Below, one piece after another: positions 20,859 through 31,471 of a stretch of 64,000 nucleotides of DNA (position 1 is its first letter; each line of letters opens with the position of its first letter). The translations under genes were made by a program, and so were the position numbers. The notes below the pieces were generated by a model. The model worked only from the letters and a program-made list of their open reading frames with translations. It was not told the DNA's origin and made no database searches. Where the stretch lies: contig JARBJD010000131.1 in assembly GCA_033064195.1 (NCBI GenBank), forward strand, positions 124,001-188,000, given 5' to 3'. The DNA is from Blattamonas nauphoetae (taxonomy: Eukaryota; Preaxostyla; Oxymonadida).

Positions 20859-21217
20859 ATGGGTGCTTCTGGTTCAAAGAAATCCTCTTCTACTGGTTCT
20901 CCTTGTGCGGGTATCTCTTCACACTGCTTTTCATGTTCTCTAGATTGTGATGCTTTCCTGAATTGGAACGAAGAAGCAGAAATATCTAAATCCGAAGTGG
21001 GCGTAGTCTTTCGGTCTCTTGTAGCGACAGTGAAGTTCCAGCCCGCACTTGATGCCTCTTTGGAAGCAAAGGCTGTGAATTTTCTCGAATATGTGGATCC
21101 GTATTGTCAAGAAATAGTTGATGCTCTTCTGAGCAACCATGGACGAACAACTGATGAATCTTTAATGACCTTCATACAATCCATGATGGTGCTCCTTTCT
21201 TCTGCCAACAATGTCAT
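20859..21217 (+). pseudogene. 355-residue family, copy G, 5' part
   Basis: Opens with MGASGSKKSSSTGSPC (close to copy F) and runs CDAFLNWNEEAE, LVATVKFQPALDASLEAK, ESLMTFIQSMMVLLSSANNV without a lesion, then is cut by a 3.42-kb transposon. The second half resumes at 24638 in register across the duplicated target AATGTCAT. Confidence 0.8.
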
Positions 21218-21465
21218 TTGGCTTGGGTCGGCATGTCCTGCCTGTCCTGTCCTACAGGACAGCTAAAAAGAGGAGGACAATTTGGATAAAAGTGCTGATG
21301 ACAGGAATTGAACCAGTCTCCTGCTACGTCTGACAGTGAATCGCGAAAATGAAAAATGAGGAGAAAGATGAGAGAATTATGCACATTTTCCATTTCAAAA
21401 TCATTTCAGTACTGTTTTTTCACACTATTTTGATGAAAATCGCAACAATTGTCCAAATGCGGTCG

Positions 21466-21640
21466 ATCAGCCCACCATAGGACAATCATTGGACAATCCT
21501 AAATCGGGCTCAAACCATAGGACATGAGAGCTTTTTGAGACATTCACAAAACTTGCGTCTCATTTTCACGATAAAATCGAGGGAGGACAATTGTCCTGTC
21601 CTGTCTTATCTTGTCCTATGGTGGCCCGATCTGTCCTATG
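21466..21640. repeat. Inverted subterminal repeat in the 3.42-kb transposon
   Basis: GCCCACCATAGGACAA (about 21471) faces TTGTCCTATGGTGGCCC (about 21610), with further CATAGGACA, AGGACAATTGTCCT and TGTCCTATG words between. It could be a cluster of transposase-binding repeats or the ends of a small nested element. Confidence 0.5.
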
Positions 21641-24573
21641 AAACCAACATTTTTCTCAAATTGGCCTGAAATCAGCTAAACGACACTTTTGTCGAAGCAC
21701 ACTGAGCGGCAGAGGTGCCATGTACACTCTTTTCTCTTTATTCTCTTCAAACTTTTCTCTCTCACGTGTTTTAGACGATGGCTCTTGTAATCGATTGGAC
21801 ACTAGAGATCGTCGAACTCAAATGAAATTTGATAAAATTATGGAAGTAGTGTGTTCTAATTTTGTTGGGTATTCCCTTTTTCCCTTATTGTCCGATTTCA
21901 ATGGACATATAGTTGGTCTTCTTCGCCGCTTACCACGGTCCTGAGGAAGACTGGATTCATTACATCTTCACCTTGCTGTATGATCTATTGATGATTTTCC
22001 GCTCATATTTCCCTCATTCTCTGAATGTTGATTGAAGATCTGTTCACGTGGGCGTGTCGGAATCTGAACTGACGAAAATGGAATGAGATCCGAGATGATA
22101 CAGGTCTCTTTTTTCCGAACGGATGGTTTACATTATCTAATTTACCATTCTCTCCGCATTTATCAATGATAGATTCTATGCTGGAGGCTTCAACAGGGAG
22201 AAGTGACAGGAAACACTATCGAATTGAGAAGAAGAGGAGATATTCAAAGAGAAGAGACAAGATGAGAGGAATACATCAGAAATGGACATTAAGTGAGGAA
22301 GAGTAGTTGAAGAAAGAGAGACTGAAGACAGGATCATCCAAGATGAGAGTGAGGAGACGTGGGATATGGAAGACTGGAATGAACAATTGAAGAGATAGAC
22401 GCAGAAACAATACAAGGGAAAGATGTGCTTGAAAAGTCATTGAACCAGGGACAAACAGATTCACACAACGCTGAAAAGAATGTCTGCTCTCTTCTCGTTC
22501 TTGCGCACTATTCGCCTCTTCTTTTCTCTTTTCTTTTCATCCATATTGTCTCCTTCTTTTCTCTCTCATCAGCCAAGATGGTGAACTCATCCGAGGCTCG
22601 ATCGACACCATCGCCACATTTGGAGTTCGATAAGCTTCTGGAAATTGAAGTGTGCCACTTATCTCTTCATTTATCCCATGCCTCATCTATTCAATTGTTC
22701 ATTTTTCAATATCTTATTCAATCCTTCTTCTCATGAGCTCGTCTTTTCTTCAGTTCGTCCTTGCTTCCTTCACCCCCTTTTCATATTCTCAATGATCTTC
22801 TTTGACTATCAGATAAGTTTTCTGCCTGATTTACACTCTCCATCCTTGTCCTGAGACACTGTACCCATGGATACTCTCTGCGTCACAATTCGACAATCAC
22901 AAGTCTCACTCCTCCAAACAGCAAAGTGTTAATCTCTGACTTCCTCCTTCTCACCATGTCTGCTCTCAATTTCGATAATTTTTTGTTTGTTGTTTCTCGT
23001 GTTTTTTCAGATCTGTCTATTCTTTGGGATCTTTCCAAACAAATGATTGTCATCGCAAAATCGACTTATTGAGACTCACCGTCACTCTACGGAAGGTGTC
23101 TGTCGCAAACAAACTTCAAAGACGAACAGCAAACGTGCAGAGACCGAATTTTTCACCGTCACTCCTCTCACCACAACACTCGTGTCTCGTTGTGAAGAAA
23201 CCCACAGAACGAAACACCACTTCAATTCAAGTCAATACGTGATCACTTCTCTTCAGTCTCTTTATGACAGGATCCAAAGCATCCATTCGATTCACCTTCA
23301 ATTCACAAACATCCCCCTTGTCCAAATCAGCCTCTCTCGACAAATCAAATCCAACCTCATCATCCTAAAACAAAGGAAACACGCTATTCTACTCGATATC
23401 TCATACTAATCTTACTTCAGGTGAGATCAACTCTCAGTTCTATCAGCCTCTCTCCTGAACGAGACAAAATGTTAAACTTGCACAGGTTCGCTCTTCCTTC
23501 CTTTCTTTATGTGTCTTTGATAATTTCTCGTTCTTCTTCCCCATCAAGCTCCTCCATTCCTCGAACCACCCTAGCGTCTTCTTGCGCCTTTGCCTGTCCC
23601 CGCCATCTCTCTTCACATTCGCCCGCTTCAAGATAAAAATAACGAAATGCAATTTCTTCTGCAATTCCCACCTGGCATGGGAGTTGAAAGACAAACAAAT
23701 CGACACGATCTTCAACTCCACATCCCCATCGAATCGCTCGCAATCAACCTTGACTTGGGGAGCTGAACAATGAAGCATGAAAGGTTTTGATGAAGCAGAG
23801 GGTGGGACACAGGGTGAAGAAGAGGTCTTAAGGAGGTGAAGAGGCATGCGAGAAGACGAGTGACGGAAGGGCCAGGTGAGGCAGGGAACCGGAGAACAAC
23901 CACAAGAACAGGGCCGGAAGAACGAAAGTGAACTCTGAAAGACAGCGTCGATCTAGATGAGTGACATCAAGCAGAATACCTGACAAATCGCACACACCGC
24001 TCTCATCCCCACCAGACTCTGCCCCACCATCATTCGACGAGAGATTGGACAGGCCACACTCACCAACGACTCACCTCTTGGCATATCCGAGCGAGATCTC
24101 CAAACCGATAAAGTTGAAGCCATTGCAAGTGTCGATGGAGAAGTGTGCGAAGGAATGAGAGGAAGAGGCCTAACGAGTGGAGAGGATGATTTGATGCTTT
24201 CAAAAGACAACATTGACAATTGGAACGAAATAGGCTTCGCGGATGTTGAGATACGAACTGCTTTGTTGTCTGCTCAGATCTCTTGCATCTGGAATTTCTC
24301 TGAACTCACGTTCATCAATTTCCGATTTATGTCGTTTCTGTTTCCCAATTTTGTGATAAATGTGAACAATGAAGAGAATTTTGTTGAAATTTGTTGCTGA
24401 TCGGACCTTCATTATTGTTTTGTTCTTGATCCAATCTAGTTCACACTTTCAGCTTCTGATTCATTCAAAATGAGTGTAAAATACCATCTGCGTTTCAGAA
24501 TCAAGGTATCCACATCACATTACAACATCTACATCCTTTTTTGAACAGAACCCTCTCATCGCCTAATTAAGCG

Positions 24574-24612
24574 CCAAAAACCCGTGTCCTATCATAGGAC
24601 ACGGGTTTTTGG
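24574..24612. repeat. Perfect 19-bp-stem hairpin near the transposon's right end
   Basis: CCAAAAACCCGTGTCCTAT, one base, then its exact reverse complement ATAGGACACGGGTTTTTGG. It lies 25 bp inside the right terminus. Its TGTCCTAT core is the same word repeated at the left end. Confidence 0.8.
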
Positions 24613-24637
24613 AGGAGGACAAGCCGACCCAAGCCAA

Positions 24638-25639
24638 AATGTCATCACCACAGCAACAATGAGAATAGTCGAAACTCTGATCGAGAGCAGTTCACCAAAA
24701 GTCCGTCTTGCCCTCGTCAAAGCTGATCTGATCCCTCAAATCATCAACACAATCAATCCACAGTCTCTTTCGTTTGTAGAAACAGACAATATCCACATCA
24801 ACCTCATGATAAGCATCACCCATTCTCTCTCACTCGCAACTCCAGATGGTCTCGAAGATCTCAAAATTGAAGATATTGTTGGACAACAATCTGTTCACGA
24901 GACGGTTTTGAAGCACGTTCTGGCACCTTCTGAGAAGTACATCTGGCATTTGTGCGTGAACCGTTATTCGATCATCGATGGCGAGCAATCCAGATATTTT
25001 ATGGAACTCATGGCCCAACTGCTCCGAATATCTCCTTATTATCAACCGACAATGGATTTCATTCTTCATATGCCAGTCGTTCTCACGATCCCGAGTTGTC
25101 TGACATTCTTCGAACATGATCACTCAATCTTTTGGTTTGTGCATAACATGATCGATGCCCAGCGGGATTGGAACGATGAAGGCGGAGAAATACACCATAC
25201 GGGGAGGAAAGTGCATCGAGTGTTGAGAATGGAGGGCATCGAAGATGGGATTGAGGAAAAGCTAAGGATCGACAAAAACGGATCCATCGGAAGATATTTT
25301 GTTGCCTTGTCGACCGAATGGAACAACCTGCAGGGCATGAACATCTCACGACGTGCATTGAAACAGACAAGAACCGGCGAACATTTCGACCTGTTTCCGC
25401 CTTGTTTTGGACAAGAAACACTGTTTGTGGATGATCGTTGTCGACTCTGGCATCACCTCATGGCTTGGTTTGCTGAACGACAAAGATTCTCTCGCCAGTC
25501 TCGCTCGATGGTCGCCACACTCTCCTTCTCCTTCGCCGCCATTCTCGCCCTCCTCGTTTATGAAAGACAATGCGTCGATCGCTGGATGGATGGTGACGAT
25601 TGGTGGGGGACAGGCCAATTCTGTTATTCGTCGAAATGA
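24638..25639 (+). pseudogene. 355-residue family, copy G, 3' part, stop codon lost
   Basis: Resumes at ITTATMRIVETLIESS, then LVKADLIPQIINTINPQSLSF, HETVLKHVLAPSEKYI, CVNRYSIIDGEQS, MPVVLTIPSCLTFF, VLRMEGIEDGIEEKL, WNNLQGMN. The family TAG has become TTG (GCATTGAAACAG at 25353-25364), so the frame runs on through the 3' block for about 95 codons to 25639. Apart from the insertion and this change the copy is intact. Confidence 0.8.
25359..25560 (+). repeat. Family 3' flank block, copy G
   Basis: GAAACAGACAAGAACCGGC, then GGACAAGAAACACTGTTTG, CATCACCTCATGGCTTGG, CGCTCGATGGTCGCCACACT and CTCTCCTTCTCCTTCGCCGC. One of the longest copies of the block. Confidence 0.6.
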
Positions 25640-25793
25640 TAACAAGCTTCGTTTTGGTCGTTACCAGTCTTTCTCTTCCTTTATGGATAATCTCAATCGC
25701 TCGTTATGGATCAGAAAACAAGCTTGGGCAATAAAGAGAGTGAGATGAAATACCCATCGCAAACGAACAAAGAGCTTAGACAACAATGATTGA

Positions 25794-26682
25794 CAGTCAC
25801 GGACAAAAGTTTACGGGCACCCTGGTCTGAATTTATGAACAGGTGGTTTTTTCTCATTTTTTCAGAAACACTTCACAACAATGAAATACAGTCATTTTTG
25901 AAAAATAAAACCAATATAGTGTGGTGAAGTGAAAATCAAGATGGTTGACTGAGGTCTCTCCCAAGGCACTTCTGATTGCGGCCGTCGTAATCCGTCTCCT
26001 CTTCCAAGGAGAGGAGACGTGATGAGTTGAGTAATGTCCTCCAGTGAAACTTGTCGTTTTTCACTCCTTGTCGAGATACTGTTCGGACTGTGACGAAAAA
26101 GTGTGTTTTCTATCTTCTTTATCTCTCTTCAGCCGTCCATGAAACTCTCCAAAACACTTTAACGTGTTCTAAGAATACTTGTTCTGTCCTCATTCGACTG
26201 AATACTAACTCACGTTGTGTGTACGAACTCTAGTGAAATTCTCCCAACTTCATTTTCACTACAGCTTGTCATAGATCTCGAGTCAAATCAAGAATCAACT
26301 GTGTCCCCGTCTGATAGAGCGTTTGGAAGAGTTTCATGGACGGCTGAAGAGAGATAAAGAAGATAGAAAACACACTTTTTCGTCACAGTCCGAACAGTAT
26401 CTCGACAAGGAGTGAAAAACGACAAGTTTCACTGGAGGACATTACTCAACTCATCACGTCTCCTCTCCTTGGAAGAGGAGACGGATTACGACGGCCGCAA
26501 TCAGAAGTGCCTTGGGAGAGACCTCAGTCAACCATCTTGATTTTCACTTCACCACACTATATTGGTTTTATTTTTCAAAAATGACTGTATTTCATTGTTG
26601 TGAAGTGTTTCTGAAAAAATGAGAAAAAACCACCTGTTCATAAATTCAGACCAGGGTGCCCGTAAACTTTTGTCCATGGCTG
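25794..26682. mobile_element. 889-bp fold-back element with about 365-bp inverted arms
   Basis: Left arm 25794-26160 and right arm about 26318-26682 are near-perfect reverse complements around a 155-bp centre. Outer ends read CAGTCACGGACAAAAGTTTA and CAGCCATGGACAAAAGTTTA, followed by CGGGCACCCTGG. The GGACAAAAGTTT word resembles Tc1/mariner termini, but flanks are TGA/TGA (25791-25793, 26683-26685), not a clean TA, so the superfamily is tentative. No coding sequence. Its right end lies about 55 bp upstream of copy I. Confidence 0.85.
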
Positions 26683-26739
26683 TGAGATCATCCATGAAGG
26701 AAGAGAAAGGATGTTAAAGAAAACAATGAAGAATTGCAT

Positions 26740-27527
26740 CGTCCTCTGTTAATTCATTGACAGACTTCGTACCGTCCTTTGGGGTACTCATTTCATCACA
26801 CACTCAGGTCATCACCACAGCAACAATGCTGATGCTCAACAATCTTGTTCAGCGCTGTTCTCCAGAAGTCCGACTTACCCTCGTCAAAGCTGATCTTATC
26901 CCTCGACTCATCAGCACTATCAATCCACTGTCTCTTTCCTTTGCAGAAGCAGCAGATATCCACACCAATCTCATGGAAATCGTCTGGTCTTCTCTCTGGC
27001 TCGCAACTCCGTATGGTCTCGCCTCTCTCAAAATTGAAGATGGGAATGAACAACAAGCTGTTCACGAGACAGTTTTGAAACAAGTTCTCTCGCCATCAGA
27101 GGAGTATATCTACCATTTGTGCGTGAACCGCTATTCGATCATCGATGGTGAGCAATCCTTGAATTTTCTTGCAATTCTCGCCCGTCTCTCCCATGTATCT
27201 CCTTTTTATCAACCGACACTGGATTTTGTCGTTCACATGCCGGTCTTTCTCACAATCCCAAGTTGTCTTGCATTCTTCGAATATGATCACTCAATCTATA
27301 TTTTTCTGGTTATAATGAACACGTCCCAACGAAAATGGAACGAACAAGGCAGAGAAACTCGACAGATGTGGAAGACAGTGCTGTGGATGTTGAGAATGGA
27401 GGGCTTCGAAGATGTGATTGAGGAAAAGCTGCACAACGACCGAAAAGAATACTATGGAAGATATATTGTTGCCAGATCGATTGACTGGAACGACTTGCTG
27501 GGAATGAACGTTCCGGAACAGGAATAG
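26740..27527 (+). pseudogene. 355-residue family, copy I, N-terminally truncated
   Basis: Begins abruptly at the equivalent of residue about 98 (SLTDFVPSFGVLIS) with no upstream block. It then runs undamaged to the normal end: ITTATMLMLNNLVQ, LVKADLIPRLISTINPLSLSF, EQQAVHETVLKQVLSPSEEY, CVNRYSIIDGEQS, MPVFLTIPSCLAFF, MLRMEGFEDVIEEKL, WNDLLGMNVPEQE, TAG. Truncation is probably linked to the adjoining fold-back element or an earlier deletion. Confidence 0.75.
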
Positions 27528-27620
27528 AACCAGACGAGAACCAGCGACCCTTTCGACCCGTCTTTAATTTCGTTTGGACAGCAGACTCTGTTTGTGTGAT
27601 CTTTATCGGCTCTGGAATCA
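27528..27620 (+). repeat. Family 3' flank block, copy I, short
   Basis: TAGAACCAGACGAGAACCAG, then GGACAGCAGACTCTGTTTG and GGCTCTGGAATCATCTCA; unrelated sequence from about 27625. Confidence 0.5.
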
Positions 27621-28084
27621 TCTCACAGTTTCAATGCGTTCCTCGATAGATCGATATTGGGGATTGGTGGAGATGAGAAGGAGCAAAGAGGAAGAGGAGA
27701 GAAATGACACAGGGATCTCCAGAGACGATGTGACAAGGAAGAGATAGGACGAGAGGGAGAGTCGGAAGAGTGGAGGAGAGAGAAGGGGAGGATGAGTGGA
27801 GGAAGAAGTGGAGAAAAAAGGCGAACAGAAGTTGAACTGAAAAGTCGAGAGGAAGACGTGGAAGAGCTGCAGAGGAACTCGAAGTGGCCGAGTGATGGAC
27901 AAACATGACGCATCCTCCGGATTTAGATCTGAGGGTGAGAAGGAAGAAGAATGATAAGGAGAGGTGAAGACGAGACGTGAGAGGAGTGCGCGACTCCCTT
28001 CCCACTCGTCTCTCTGCCTGTCACCGCGGCTGACGAAACTCAGAGTCACTTTTCGTCGCTCTCGCCGACGACCCCGCAACTGAC
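27621..28084 (-). other. Spacer, purine-rich, no gene supported
   Basis: The plus strand is strongly purine-rich (GAGGAAGAGG, AGAGAGAAGGGGAGGA), so all minus frames give S/L/P-rich peptides up to 153 codons. I see no domain or convincing splice sites. Confidence 0.3.
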
Positions 28085-28305
28085 CACTCTATGTCCACTC
28101 ACTCTTCACCAAAGCCAACCCCAACCGCACTCGAGGAAAGGACAAGATTGCTTTTGGCTGACTTGATCGGAAGAAGCACAAGCGAACAGGTTGGCATGTG
28201 GAAGGACAGACCGACTGTACACAGCCGACCTGGCGGCTTGCCACATCGTCTCCGCAGTGACCACGATTCTGGTCAGACACACATGACATCATTGTCCGCT
28301 CACTC
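28085..28305 (+). pseudogene. Third copied fragment of the 44-48 kb gene
   Basis: CACTCTTCACCAAAGCCAAC, AGGAAAGGACAAGATTGC, AGCACAAGCGAACAGG and CATCGTCTCCGCAGTGACC at 28098-28265 follow the same order as CACTCTTCCCCAAAACCAAC, AGGGAAGGACCAGGTTCC, AGCACAAACCAACACC and CGTCGTCTCCGCAGTCACC in the minus strand at about 44795-44620. It comes from a different part of the coiled-coil gene than the fragments at 4915 and 17440. Confidence 0.7.
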
Positions 28306-28337
28306 CTTGTGTCGGTGTTTTGTGGTGATTGGAAGAA

Positions 28338-28787
28338 CAGCAAATTCTCGCACCTTCGGAGAAGTATATTTCCCATTTGTGCCTGAACTGCTTTTCGATC
28401 TTCGATGGAGAGCTATCCACGCTTTTTCTGGTTCTCATCGCCCGACTCCTCGAAATATCCCCATTTCATCAACCCACAATGGATGTTATTCTTCATATGC
28501 CAGTCTTTCTCATGATCCCAAGTTGTCTCGCATTCTTCGACAATGATCTCTCAATCTGTTTTTTTCTGGCTGAAATGAACCACATCCAGTGGGAACGGAA
28601 CACAAAAAGGGGAGAAGGGCGACAGATGTGGAAAACAATCCATCGAAAATTGAGAAAAGAGGGCATCGAAGATGTGATTGAGGAAAAGCTGCACAACGAC
28701 AAAAACGAAACCGACGGAAACCGTCTTGTTTCTTATTCGATCAGATGGAACAACTTGCACGGCATGAACGATCCACGACGAAGATAG
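28338..28787 (+). pseudogene. 355-residue family, copy J, C-terminal half
   Basis: Starts at the equivalent of residue about 208 (QILAPSEKYISHLCLN) and continues without a break: SIFDGELS, LARLLEISPFHQPTMDVIL, MPVFLMIPSCLAFF, KLRKEGIEDVIEEKLHNDK, IRWNNLHGMNDPRRR, TAG. Upstream sequence joins directly to the 28085 fragment, so the N-terminal 60% was lost. Confidence 0.75.
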
Positions 28788-29134
28788 AAAGAGTCAAGAA
28801 TCAGCGACCATTTGTGCGGATCCACGTTGACTACACACTTTCGAATTTTTTGAAACAAATCAGAGAATAAAACCGAAAAAGAAGTGAGATTCCACGACGC
28901 ATCTTAATTTCTCTTCTAACGAGCTCTATAGTGATGAACGGTCGTTACAGGGTGATTCAGATGTAATTGTCTTTCATGGGGCAGATCAACTTTGAACGAA
29001 ATTCAGTAAACCAGAAGCTGGGAGAACGGTGGGAAACAGGACAAGGATTTCTTCACCCGCACTCTGGAGAATTGTTTGTGTTGATTCGGAGCGGACAGAA
29101 TTGGCTCGCAAGAAACCACTTCAGACAGCCATTC
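28788..29134. other. Spacer, no gene supported
   Basis: The first 25 bases (GAAAGAGTCAAGAATCAGCG) keep the start of the family 3' block; the remainder is unrelated and I see no coding signal. Confidence 0.3.
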
Positions 29135-29585
29135 GGACACATCACCGAACAATGCCCTGAACGTCTTCCACAGAAACTCGCCCAAACTGACCTGATCCCT
29201 CCCCTCGTCATCCCTCTCAATCGACAGTCCCTCTCGTTCCCCACACTCGAGACTTCCCCGTCCATCTCGAACTTCGTTCTGAACTCTCTCCCGCTCGCAG
29301 CTGCACGTGCACTCAGACGCCTCGACATCCCACTCTCCTTTGTTTTTGTTCACTGCCCATCTTTCTCGCTTTCTCGAGTCGTGTCTCGACTCCAGAATCG
29401 GACATGTCGATTCCTCTTGTCTCACATGAAGTCTTCACGATTTTCCGAGAATTGGAGATGAACAATCAAGGACAATGCGAATCGGTGCAGATCCTTGTAC
29501 AACAGATGAGAATGGAAGAGTGGGAGGACACTGTCGAAGGAAGGCTGGTGACCGATCGCAAAGGCGCATATCGCTCATGCGTATC
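29135..29585 (+). pseudogene. 355-residue family, very decayed copy K
   Basis: TDLIPPLVIPLNRQSLSF (about 29190-29240) and SLPLAAARALRRLDIP (about 29285-29332) match residues 150-195. After an internal loss of about 100 residues, VQILVQQMRMEEWEDTVEGR (about 29488-29547) matches the MLRMEGIEDVIEEK block. Several frame changes. Closest to the remnant at 15590. Confidence 0.6.
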
Positions 29586-29777
29586 TTCTTCCACTTTCCT
29601 GCACTGCCTCTCTCGTTCATTGGATACGCTTGGACAAGTTGATTCCATCTTTCTTGTCATCTCGTTTACCGGCTTCCTCCTCTTTCATGGATTGTCACAC
29701 TCTTCGTTGGTTGCCTTTTCTTTTTCCTATTGGAAGTCTGTCTCATCTCACTCTCCTTCTTTCGCACTTTCATTCGA

Positions 29778-29792
29778 ACCCATAGCGAGTGC
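29778..29792 (+). promoter_or_regulatory. Family upstream motif, copy L
   Basis: ACCCATAGCGAGTGC begins exactly 36 nt before the ATG at 29814. Confidence 0.6.
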
Positions 29793-29813
29793 CCTTTCTT
29801 TACCTCACTAAGA

Positions 29814-30880
29814 ATGAACACGAGAATCAATAAAAGAGCAATATCCTCAACTACGACACGCTCGGAATTTTCCTTGCCTGAGTTGCCAGTTTCAATGGAT
29901 TGCTCACCTTTCCTTGATTGGGATGAAAGACGTCTTGGATCTAGTCACGAAAGAGCCGTTGTCTTTCGGTCTCTCGTTACCACATTAAAGTTGCAGCCTA
30001 CTCTTGATGTCTCACTGGAAGCGAAGGCAGTGAATCTTCTCTATTATGTGGTTCCGGATTGTCAAGAATCAGCAGATGCCTTTCTCGTGAACCTTGGGCA
30101 AACTACAGATGAATCTTCGACCAACTTCGTACAATCAATTGTGGTACTCATTTCTTCGCCCAGTCAGGCCATTACCATAACATCCATGTGGATGCTGGAT
30201 ACTCTGTTCGGGTTCTGTTCTCCAAATGTCCTTCTTGCCCTCTTCAAGAATGAACTGATTCCTCAACTCATCACCACTCTCAATCCACTGTCTCTTCCCT
30301 TTGCAGAAGCAGAAGATCTCCACACTTGTCTCTTGAAAACCATCTTCAATTCTTTCTGGCTCGCAACTCCGTTTGGTCTCAGACAACTCGGAATAGCAGA
30401 TGGGAATGAACAACAAGCTGTTCATGAGACGGTTTTCAAGCAAATCCTGTCACCTTCGGAGAAGTATATATCTGCCATTTGTGCGTGAAACGATCTTCGC
30501 TCATCGATGGAGACCTATCCGAGTGGTTTCTGACACTCCTCGCCCAACTCCTTGAAACATGTCCATACTATCAACCTACAATGGATTTTGTTCTCAATAT
30601 GCCCGTCGTTCTCACAATCCCAAGTTGTATCACATTCATCGACGATAACGAGTCAATTATGAGTTTTCTGTCTGACATGATCAATGCCCAGCTGGAATGG
30701 AACGAACAAGGCGGAGAAGTGCGACTGATGGGGAAGATAATGCTTCGGATGCTGAGAATGGAGGGCATCGAAGATGTGATTGAGGCCAAGTTGCAAAATG
30801 ACAAAAATGGATTCTATGGCAAGTATATTGTTGACGAATCGTTCAAATGGAACAATTTGAAGGGCATGAACATTCCATAA
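29814..30880 (+). pseudogene. 355-residue family, copy L, single frameshift
   Basis: MNTRINKRAISSTTTRSE start almost identical to copy E. The frame is intact to PSEKYI, where GTATATATCTGCC replaces GTATATTTGCC (about 30465-30477), a 2-bp gain that ends the frame 4 codons later. The second part (CVKRSSLIDGD, MPVVLTIPSCITF, MLRMEGIEDVIEAKLQND, WNNLKGMNIP) is otherwise undamaged and ends at TAA, near the usual TAG. A very young pseudogene, or a sequencing error at a short TA run. Confidence 0.8.
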
Positions 30881-31420
30881 TTTTAGTTGAAGCAGACAAA
30901 GACCAGCGAAGACTCGAACCGAACAACCCCCTTCGCTCTCCACGCTCAACCATCCCCCGCCACTCTTCGTCGTTCCTCCCGATTTCAACACCATTCTCTC
31001 GCTCTCTTGTGTTATGATTTGAAGCGTGTTTGACCACTCACAAAGGATTTTCGAACCGATGTGGAACTGACTCGAACACTCTCCACCACACTCGACACAC
31101 ACCCTGATCTTCTTTTCTTCGTTGGTTTGTCGATTTTGGTTTGTGTGGGCATCATCTTGCCATTTACTGACCTCTGCTGAGGAAATTGTCGCCATGAACC
31201 GGATCGTCGTTGGTCTGGCTGCGATGCCACTTCAGTCCAACCAGAACTCCCGTGAAGTACTTTTCATGGAATGTCTCAATCCCGTGAAGGTACTGCCCAA
31301 GACATTCACTATCGTTTTATTCTCCATCCAACTTTGGTCATCATTCCTGGATTGTATTGCTCACAATGATACGTTTTTTTGTTCTTCCTTTTTGGCGTCT
31401 CTTTCATTTCGATATCATCG
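30881..31420. other. Spacer with gene debris
   Basis: The family 3' block is reduced to TTGAAGCAGACAAAGACCAGC. A minus-strand frame at 31012-31230 is probable debris. About 31225-31260 carries the CAGTCCAACCAGAACTCC segment shared with 18355 and 20605. From about 31383 the family upstream block starts (TTCTTCCTTTTTGGCGTCTC). Confidence 0.4.
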
Positions 31421-31435
31421 TTTTCTTCTTCTCTG

Positions 31436-31450
31436 ACCCATATGGAGTGA
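31436..31450 (+). promoter_or_regulatory. Family upstream motif, copy M
   Basis: ACCCATATGGAGTGA begins exactly 36 nt before the ATG at 31472. Confidence 0.6.
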
Positions 31451-31471
31451 TTGAACTCAGAAACCGAAAGA

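Larger units (their letters stand above)
21218..24637. mobile_element. 3.42-kb DNA transposon inside copy G
   Basis: Inverted ends TTGGCTTGGGTCGGCATGTC (left) and TTGGCTTGGGTCGGCTTGTC (right, reverse complement). The 8-bp direct repeat AATGTCAT lies at 21210-21217 and 24638-24645. An 8-bp duplication suggests hAT or another 8-bp superfamily. The subterminal 400 bp is packed with AGGACA/TGTCCT words. No transposase is recognisable. The interior has short open frames (for example 23047-23409, and 23593-24160 with possible splice sites such as TTACTTCAG at 23413) that may be captured host exons; none identified. Confidence 0.85.

Noticed and set aside
23421-24400. A complete spliced host gene inside the 3.42-kb transposon
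   Set aside because: Possible acceptor sites exist, but I could not join more than two frames convincingly and recognised no domain; left as possible cargo.
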